A DNA stretch of 64,000 bases from Spiroplasma endosymbiont of Atherix ibis (GTDB taxonomy: Bacteria > Bacillota_I > Bacilli_A > Mycoplasmatales > Mycoplasmataceae): NCBI RefSeq assembly GCF_964020005.1, contig NZ_OZ026474.1:930001-994000 (forward strand), read 5' to 3'. Shown here piece after piece: positions 56,878-64,000 of the stretch; the first letter of the stretch is position 1; every line of letters begins with the position of its first letter. A model generated the notes under the pieces. It made no database searches. It worked only from the letters and a program-made list of their open reading frames with translations, and had not been told where the DNA came from. Position numbers and translations under genes: made by a program.

Positions 56878-58423
56878 CTATTCTCATTCAATTGTTCCAG
56901 GAGGTTTTGAAGTAATATCATAAACCACTCTGTTAACACCATCTACTTTATTTATAATCTCATTTACAACTTTATCTAAAAATTCTCAAGGTAAATGACT
57001 ACTTGAAGCTGTCATAAAATCAATTGTATTAACAGATCTTAAAGCAACTACATAATCATAAGTTCTATTATCTCCCATTACTCCAACAGTTTTTACAGGA
57101 AGTAAAGTAACAAATGCTTGTGAAACTTTATTATATAAATTAGCTTCAATTAAATTATTTATAAAAATATCATCAGCTTCTCTTAAAATATCACATTTTT
57201 CTTTTGTAACTTCTCCAATTACTCTTACTCCAAGACCTGGACCAGGAAATGGATGACGATTAATCATTAAATCAGGAATACCCAATTCTTTTCCAACAGT
57301 TCTAACTTCATCTTTAAATAATGTTCTTAATGGTTCTAACAACTCAAATTTTAAATCTTCTGGTAAACCTCCAACATTATGATGTGATTTAATTGTTTTT
57401 GAAACATGACCGTGACTTGAAGATTCTATAACATCAGGATAGATAGTACCTTGAGCTAAAAATTTGGCTCCTTGCATTTCTCTTGCTTGTTCATTAAATA
57501 CTTCAATAAATTTACGCCCTATTATTTTTCTTTTCTTTTCAGGATCTATTTCTCCTTTTAAATCCTTATAAAAAATTTCTTTTGCATCAATTAATTTAAT
57601 ATTCATATCAAAGTCTTTATTATATAAATCCATTACTTTTTGCGCTTCATTTTTTCTTAACAATCCAGTATCAACTAAAATACATGTTAATTGTTTACCT
57701 ATTGCTTTTGAGATTAAAACAGCTGCTACAGAAGAGTCAACTCCTCCAGATAAATCCTAGAATAACTTTTTCTTCACCAACTATAGTTTTAATTTCCTTA
57801 ATTTTTTCTTTAATAAACTCTTTCATTTCTCAATCTTTTTGACATTTTGAAATATCAAATAAGAAATTTTCTAATATTTGAGTTCCTTGCTCTGAGTGAG
57901 TTACTTCTGCATTAAATTGAATACCATAAATTTTTCTCTCTTCATTTGCAATTCCTACAATAGATGAATCTGAATGAGCAATTTGCTTAAAACCTTTTGG
58001 CATTTGTGTCAAATGATCTTCATGACTCATTCAAACTTGTGAATTATTTTTTACTTTTTTAAATAGAGGAGTTTTTAAATCATCTATAAATAATTGTGCC
58101 TTACCAAATTCTTGCGAAGATGCAAGTTCTACTTTACCTTCAAATATTTCAGTTATAAGTTGCATACCATAGCAAACTCCAAGTATTGGAATATTTAAAT
58201 CAAATAAAGCTCTATCAACAGTGTATGCTTCTTTTAAATATACACTGTTTGGCCCCCCTGAAAATATAATTCCTTTTAAATTAATATATTTTTTTTGCAA
58301 TTCTTCTTTTGTTTTATCAAAAGGAATTACTTCTGCATATACATTTAAATTTCTAACTCTTCTTGCAAGCAATTGAGTATATTGACTTCCAAAGTCTAAA
58401 ATCAGTATTTGTGTTTTTGACAT
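56878..58423 (-). pseudogene. guaA: GMP synthase, frameshift and altered glutaminase His
   Basis: Would aminate XMP to GMP using Gln and ATP. Glutaminase part has the nucleophile motif GVCYGMQLI, but the His-Pro-Glu motif (usually FHPEV) reads FNAEV, so the catalytic His is Asn. The ATP-pyrophosphatase P-loop should read GLSGGVDSS; one extra base in the T3 at 57752-57754 shifts the frame right there. The C-terminal part ([22 protein letters not shown]) is intact. Promoter side carries the pdhD terminator. Inactive as read; three independent defects with guaB indicate loss of the pathway. Confidence 0.88.
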
Positions 58424-58479
58424 ATTTTTTACCTTTCACTAATTTAACTAAAAATAACTATTTTATTAATTATACATTA

Positions 58480-58518
58480 AAAAAACATCAGTATATTTTT
58501 AGTATACTGATGTTTTTA
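58480..58518 (-). terminator. Terminator of the pdh operon
   Basis: 15-bp perfect stem AAAAACATCAGTATA / TATACTGATGTTTTT with a seven-base loop, four bases after the pdhD stop. Confidence 0.9.
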
Positions 58519-58521
58519 AAA

Positions 58522-60399
58522 TTAAAAGTTAATTGGTTTTCCTGATTCTAATGCTTCAGCTGCTTCTCCAATTGCCTCACTTAATGAAGGGTGAGGATGA
58601 ATTGATCTTGCAATTTCAGTTATTGTAGCTTCTGATTCCATAGCAGTTGTTATTTCAGAAATCATATCTGTTGCAGTATTAGAAATAATATGACAACCTA
58701 AAACTTGTTTAAATTTAGGTTCACAAATTAATTTAACAAAACCTCATGTATTTCCATCTGCAAGTGCCTTACCAATTGCAGCAAATGGAAATTTATATAC
58801 TTGATATTCAGTTCCTGTTTTTTTAAGCTCATCTTCTGTTTTACCAACAGAAGCAACTTCTGGATAAGTATAAATACAGCTTGGTACTCTATCAAAATTC
58901 ATATGTATATCTTCAGCATGTTCATTGCCAAGTCTTCTTGCTATTCTATTTGCAGCAATAATACCTTGATGTGAAGCAACGTGTGCTAACATCATTTTTC
59001 CTGTAACATCACCAATTGAATATACTCCATCAATATTTGTTTCACAATATTCATTTACATTAATATGTCCACGTTCATTCATTTCCAAATTAATTTCTGT
59101 AAATCCTTCTGTTACAACTTTACGACCAACTGATTGTAAACAATAATCTGCTTTAATTTTATATTCTTTACCATCTTTTTCATAAACTACTTCTTTTTTA
59201 CCAAATGACTTTGTATTTACTCCATAAATAATTTCTAAATTCCCTCTAGAAATTAACTCTTTTGTCATTTCTTTTGAAACATCACTGTCTAGCATCTCTA
59301 AGATAGTTGGTAAAAATTGTAAAACAGTAACTTTTGTTCCTAATCTTTTATAAACACAAGCAAATTCAATACCTATAACTCCCCCACCAATAATTACTAA
59401 CTCTTTTGGAATTTTTGGAAGAGATAAAGCTCCTGTTGAATCAATTAAAAATCCTGATTCCATTGCTTCTTTTGTTCCTGGTAAATTGAAATGATTTGGC
59501 ACACTTCCTGTTGCAATAATCATATTATCACATGTATATTTTTTCTTATTTACTTCAACTGTATTTTTATCTAATGCTTTTGCCATACCTTCTACTGAAG
59601 TAACTTTATTTTTTTTCAATAAACCTTTTACACCTGTTGTTAATTTTCCAACAACATCATCTTTTCTTGCTTGAATTGCTTTTCAATCTGCTTTAACTCC
59701 ACTAATATCAACTTTAATACCATATTTATCTGCTCTTTTTGTAATTTGTTCATATAAATATGCTGATTTTAATAAAGTTTTAGTTGGAATACATCCAATA
59801 TTTAGACAAACTCCCCCATAATTTGCTTTTTCTACAATCATAGTTTTTAAACCTAATTGTGCACATTTAATAGCTGATACATAACCTCCAACTCCAGCTC
59901 CCACAACAATAACATCAAAATGATTTTCTTGTTTTTCTGGTGTGAATTTTTGTGCTGGTTTTAAAGGTCCACCTTTACCTTGTACAAATCCTGGCATATT
60001 TACACTATTTACAGCATTAACAATTGTTTCTACTGATGATTTTTTAGCAGGAACTGTTCTTGTTCTTCCTCTTGAAAGTAAATCATTTGAAACTGGTGTT
60101 GCACCAACAACTGATGCATTTTCTTCAACTGGTTCAGATTTTGCTTCTTTTGGAGCATCACCTTTACCATCATCTATTTCTACAACTACATCTCCTACTT
60201 TAATTTCTTGATTTGATGAAATTAAAATTTTTGAAATAACACCATCTGTTGGTGCATAAATATCTGAAGTAACTTTATCAGTTTCAACGTTAAATAGAGA
60301 GTCTCCCATTTTAACTTTGTCTCCAACTTTGACTAAAACTTCAGTAACTGTTCCTTCTGTTAAACCTTCTCCAATGTCTGCGAATTTTACTTTAAACAT
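58522..60399 (-). CDS. pdhD: Dihydrolipoamide dehydrogenase with N-terminal lipoyl domain
   Basis: 625 residues. E3 component: reoxidises dihydrolipoyl groups with FAD and NAD+. Residues 1-80 are a lipoyl domain with the ETDKV lysine; a Pro/Lys linker follows to about 155; then FAD motif [14 protein letters not shown], redox disulphide [16 protein letters not shown] motif [13 protein letters not shown], and the C-terminal His-Glu pair in [11 protein letters not shown]. Fusion of a lipoyl domain to E3 is known in mollicutes. Last gene of the operon. The first 113 residues are identical to those of pdhC, also in DNA. Confidence 0.97.
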
Positions 60400-60415
60400 A
60401 TTTTCAATTCTCCTA
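60083..60415 (-). repeat. 333-base identical repeat, copy in pdhD
   Basis: From the SD region to codon about 106 of pdhD the DNA is base-for-base the same as 61419-61751 in pdhC, including synonymous sites and the leader. Points to recent duplication or gene conversion. Confidence 0.95.
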
Positions 60416-61735
60416 AACTAATAAAGTTGCAGGATTTTGTAAATAATATGCGACTCTTGTTAAGAATCTTCCTGCATCAGCCCCATCAATTACTTTATGA
60501 TCTGCAGTAATTGAGAATGGCATATAGTCTCTAATTTCAATTTCATCTTTAACAACTCCAGGAGCTTTTGTTATTGTTCCAACTCCTAAAATTGCTGATT
60601 CGGGGAAATTAACAATAGGTGTTGCATAATCTAAGCCTACAGCTCCAAAATTTGTAACAGTAAATGTAGCTCCACTCATTTCACTTGGTATTAATTTTTT
60701 AGCTCTTGCTTTTGTTGCAAGATCATTAATTTTTACAGCAATTTGTAAAACACTTAATTTATCTGCTCCTCTAATTACTGGAACCATTAAACCATCTGGT
60801 GTATCACATGCCATACCAATATTAATTTGTTGTGCAAATTTTGTTGCCTTATTTTCTTCATCAATTCTTACATTTAAATTTGGCATATCTTTTAAAGCAT
60901 TTGCACTTGCTTTAATAATAAATGCTAAATAAGTTAATTTAACTCTTAATGAATCTGCATGACCTTTTAATTGATTTCTAATATTTACTAATTCAGTAAT
61001 ATCTAGATTTCTTAATCCTGTAAATCCTGCAACTTTTTCATGAGCTGTTGTCATTGCTTTTACAGTTGCTTTTCTGATAGGATTTCAAGGTTTTGATTCA
61101 AATGTTAATGGTTCATTAATTTCAGGAACTGAAATCAATGGATTTGAATAATCTATTGCAGCTGATTTTGATCCACTTCCAACTGGTGCTGAAACTAAAA
61201 CTGGTTGCGGATTAGTTGAAAATGATTGAACATCTGCAACTAATATTCTTCCATTTGGTCCAGATGAACTAACCTTTGATAAGTCTACTCCCATAACTGC
61301 TGCCATTTTTCTTGCTAATGGTGATGCTTTAACATCAACATTACTATTATCAATAATACTTGGTTGAGATGATAACTCCTGTTTTGGAGCAACTTCTCTA
61401 GCTACTCTTGAAATAACTTCATTTGAAACTGGTGTTGCACCAACAACTGATGCATTTTCTTCAACTGGTTCAGATTTTGCTTCTTTTGGAGCATCACCTT
61501 TACCATCATCTATTTCTACAACTACATCTCCTACTTTAATTTCTTGATTTGATGAAATTAAAATTTTTGAAATAACACCATCTGTTGGTGCATAAATATC
61601 TGAAGTAACTTTATCAGTTTCAACGTTAAATAGAGAGTCTCCCATTTTAACTTTGTCTCCAACTTTGACTAAAACTTCAGTAACTGTTCCTTCTGTTAAA
61701 CCTTCTCCAATGTCTGCGAATTTTACTTTAAACAT
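60413..61735 (-). CDS. pdhC: Pyruvate dehydrogenase E2, dihydrolipoamide acetyltransferase
   Basis: 440 residues. One lipoyl domain (1-80, ETDKV), peripheral-subunit-binding domain near 140-175 ([20 protein letters not shown]), and the acetyltransferase domain ending with the catalytic [15 protein letters not shown] (His and Asp-Gly present). Moves acetyl from lipoamide to CoA. Starts 20 bases after pdhB and its stop overlaps the pdhD SD. Contrast with the degenerate E2-like protein at the left end. Confidence 0.97.
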
Positions 61736-61751
61736 ATTTTCAATTCTCCTA
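61419..61751 (-). repeat. 333-base identical repeat, copy in pdhC
   Basis: Partner of 60083-60415. Beyond the 3' end the two genes diverge at once (EVISRVARE against DLLSRGRTR). Spacing is 1336 bases, so recombination between copies would delete pdhC in frame. Confidence 0.95.
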
Positions 61752-61755
61752 CTAT

Positions 61756-62745
61756 TTAAAATTTATAATTTAAAATTTCTTCCATTTTAACTAATATTTT
61801 TTTTGGATGAGGTTGGTGATAAGCTTCACCTGAATCAAAAGGAATAACAATATCATAACCTGTACATCTCATTGAAGGAGCTTTTAAATATTCAAAACAC
61901 TCTTCATTTACTGATGCAATAATTTCTGCTGAAACTGAAAATGATCTAATTGCTTCATGAACAACTAATAATCTTCCAGTTTTTTTAACTGATTCAAAAA
62001 CCATTTCTTTATCTCATGGTTGAATTGAACGTAAATCAATTAATTCAATTGTAATATCTGGATTTTTAGATTCCAATTCATCAATTGCTTTTTGACAATC
62101 AACAGTTTGTGCTCCATAAGTTACAACTGTTAAATCATTTCCTTCTTGGATTTTAAAAGCTTTTCCTATTTCAACTGTATAGAATCCTTCAGGAACTTCT
62201 TGTTTAAAAGCTCTATATAATTTTGTTGGTTCAAATACAATAACTGGATCTGTTGATTCAATTGCTGCAAGTAATAAACCTTTTGTATCATATGGTGTTG
62301 AAGGACAAACAACTTTAATCCCTGGTGTATGTGCATACATTGCTTCCATAGCTTCAGAGTGCAATTCAAGAGCTCTAATTCCTCCACCCATTGGCATTCT
62401 AATAACAACTGGTGTTGGGTATTTTCCTCTTGTTCTGTTTCTCATTCTACCCATATGCCCTAAAATATTTTGCAATGATGGTCATCCTAAACCTTCAAAT
62501 TGTAATTCAACAACTGGTTTCATTTTATTAATAGCCATACCTAATGCAACTCCAGCAAAAACAGATTCAGAAATTGGAGCATCAAAACATCTTTTTTCTC
62601 CAAATTTAGCCTGTAATCCTTCAGTAGCTCTAAAAACTCCACCTTCATAACCTGCATCTTCTCCATAAACTACTACATCATCTCATTTTTCCATGGCAAC
62701 TTCAAGTGCTTCTGAAACTGCTTTAACATTATTTAAAACTTTCAT
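61756..62745 (-). CDS. pdhB: Pyruvate dehydrogenase E1 beta subunit
   Basis: 329 residues. Forms the E1 tetramer with PdhA and helps bind thiamine diphosphate. VVYGEDAGYEGGVFRAT, FDAPISESVFAGVALGMA, MPMGGGIRALELHSEAMEA and VVHEAIRSFSVSAEI are typical. Its ATG overlaps the pdhA TAA by one base. Confidence 0.97.
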
Positions 62746-63857
62746 TAATGGTGCCCTCCTTTTGCAACTTCTGGATATTTAGCAAAAAATTCTTTTGCTT
62801 CATTATATTGTTTTTCAAGATCTGGAGTTTTTTGAGCATATTGAAAATTAAAAATATCTTCTAAATCATATGATTTATTTGCTTCAGCTCAATCAAATTC
62901 TGCTCTAATAAATTCATCTTGTTCTATATCTAATTTCTGTTGTTTTTTGTCATCTCATATGCCTTTTGAAATTAAGAATTTTTTCATTCTAATTAATGGT
63001 TCTTTAGTAAGAGCTTCTTCAAACTCTGATTTTGGTCTGTATATATCTGGATTATCTGAAGAAGAGTGAGCTCCCAATCTATAAGTATCACATTCAATAA
63101 ATACAGGTCCTTTTCCACTTCTTGCATATTCTACTGCCTCTGAAGCAACAGCATATACTGCCAATAAATCATTTCCATCAACTTTAACTGAAGGAATTCC
63201 TGATGCAATACCTTTTACAGCAATATTTATTGATTTTGTAGATTTTTTATAAGGTGTTGATATCGCTCATTTATTGTTTTCACAAATAAATACAACTGGT
63301 AATTCATGAATTTTAGCAAAGTTCATTGCTTCATAAGTTTCTCCTTCACTCATTCCCCCATCACCAGTAGTAGTTAAAGCAACTCCTCCAGTACCTTTAT
63401 ATTTTTCAGCAAAAGCAATACCTGTTGCTTGTGAAAATTGAGAACCAATAATAATATTTGGTGGTAGTGAATTTACACCTTCAGGTGACTGACCTCCATA
63501 TTCATTTCCCATTCAATAAAGCATAATATTTCTCATTGGCATTCCAACACTTAATCATGCTGCATTATTTCTATATCCTGAAGCAAATCAGTCTTTTCCT
63601 TTAATAATTGGTAAAGTATATCCTATTTCTGATGCTTCTTGCCCTGTTGATGAAAGAAATGATAGTAATCTTCCTTGTCTTTGCGCTTTATTTTGAAAAT
63701 CATCTTGTCTTCTTGAAATATTCATTAATTTGTAAGCTTCTATCATTTGTTTATCTGTCATTTCTGGCATTAATTTTTCATTTAGTATTTTTCCATCTTT
63801 ATCCACAATTTGAACTATTTCGTCTTTTAATGGATCAAATTTTCCTATAAATTTCAT
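62745..63857 (-). CDS. pdhA: Pyruvate dehydrogenase E1 alpha subunit
   Basis: 370 residues, SD AGGAGG. Decarboxylates pyruvate with thiamine diphosphate. ThDP-binding motif GDGGMSEGETYEAMNFA ... NNKWAIS (GDG ... NN) is complete, and the phosphorylation-loop-like YRLGAHSSSD follows. First complete gene of the operon; ten bases behind the partial upstream gene. Confidence 0.97.
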
Positions 63858-63866
63858 TTTTACCTC

Positions 63867-64000
63867 CTATTGAATTAATAAGTTAAGAATGTCTTGAGTT
63901 GTAAACCCTTCACCAAACATTCCCTTAATATCTGAATTATCTAAAATTTTTTGTAATTCAAATGTCTCATACTTTGTATTGATTAAACTTTTTTCAAGTG
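63867..64000 (-). CDS. lplA: C-terminal end of a probable lipoate-protein ligase (cut by window edge)
   Basis: The last about 44 codons are open to the window edge and end LNLLIQ and TAG, 10 bases before pdhA. The segment LQKILDNSDIKGMFGEGFTTQDILNLL resembles the C-terminal helical domain of LplA, and lplA often heads the pdh operon in this group. This would lipoylate PdhC and PdhD. Only the tail is visible, so the call rests partly on position. Confidence 0.55.
   Translation of the reverse strand, partial: LEKSLINTKYETFELQKILDNSDIKGMFGEGFTTQDILNLLIQ

Overview
The window is very AT-rich, and genes only stay open if UGA is read as tryptophan (for example the Trp-stop ends of secY and rpsN and hundreds of internal UGA codons). 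Together with the gene content this points to a wall-less mollicute of the Spiroplasma/Mesoplasma/Entomoplasma group. A spiralin-like lipoprotein at the left end favours Spiroplasma, but the genus is not proven. Almost everything lies on the minus strand, so the window is best read from right to left. All gene ends given here were redrawn with UGA = Trp.

Right end (64.0-52.3 kb): an operon for pyruvate dehydrogenase (partial lplA-like gene, pdhA, pdhB, pdhC, pdhD), then guaA-guaB, a small broken Cys-rich gene and alaS. Middle-right (51.9-42.9 kb): an IS3-family element, a lipoprotein gene, a four-helix membrane protein and a giant intact FtsX-type permease. Middle (42.8-27.6 kb): the complete S10-spc-alpha ribosomal operon from rpsJ to rplQ, 28 genes in one direction including secY, adk, map, infA and rpoA, with a clear promoter, leader hairpin and terminator. 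Next (27.5-22.4 kb): proC and an energy-coupling-factor transporter module ecfA1-ecfA2-ecfT with truA. Accessory zone (22.2-11.6 kb): a small membrane protein, a PemK-like toxin remnant, other remnants, and a second surface-protein/permease cassette that is largely inactivated. Left (11.5-0 kb): rplM-rpsI with a leader, a hydrolase, coaX divergent from coaD-pta-ackA, a DUF1600-like membrane protein, a very long E2-like protein, an IS remnant and the spiralin-like lipoprotein.

Metabolic logic: PdhABCD makes acetyl-CoA from pyruvate, Pta and AckA turn it into acetate plus ATP, and CoaX/CoaD supply CoA. This fits a fermenting, host-dependent cell.

Two themes deserve attention. First, decay: at least 15 in-frame TAA/TAG codons and several one-base frameshifts hit guaA, guaB, proC, truA, lipoproteins, one giant permease, a toxin and the transposase, while the ribosomal, PDH, CoA and alaS genes are clean. 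This looks like ongoing genome reduction, though some homopolymer frameshifts could be sequencing errors. Second, unusual proteins: an approximately 940-residue E2-acyltransferase-like protein that has lost both its lipoyl lysine and its catalytic histidine, two ECF ATPases with long charged N-terminal extensions, a greatly extended L29, and two paralogous lipoprotein/membrane-protein/FtsX cassettes without a visible ATPase.
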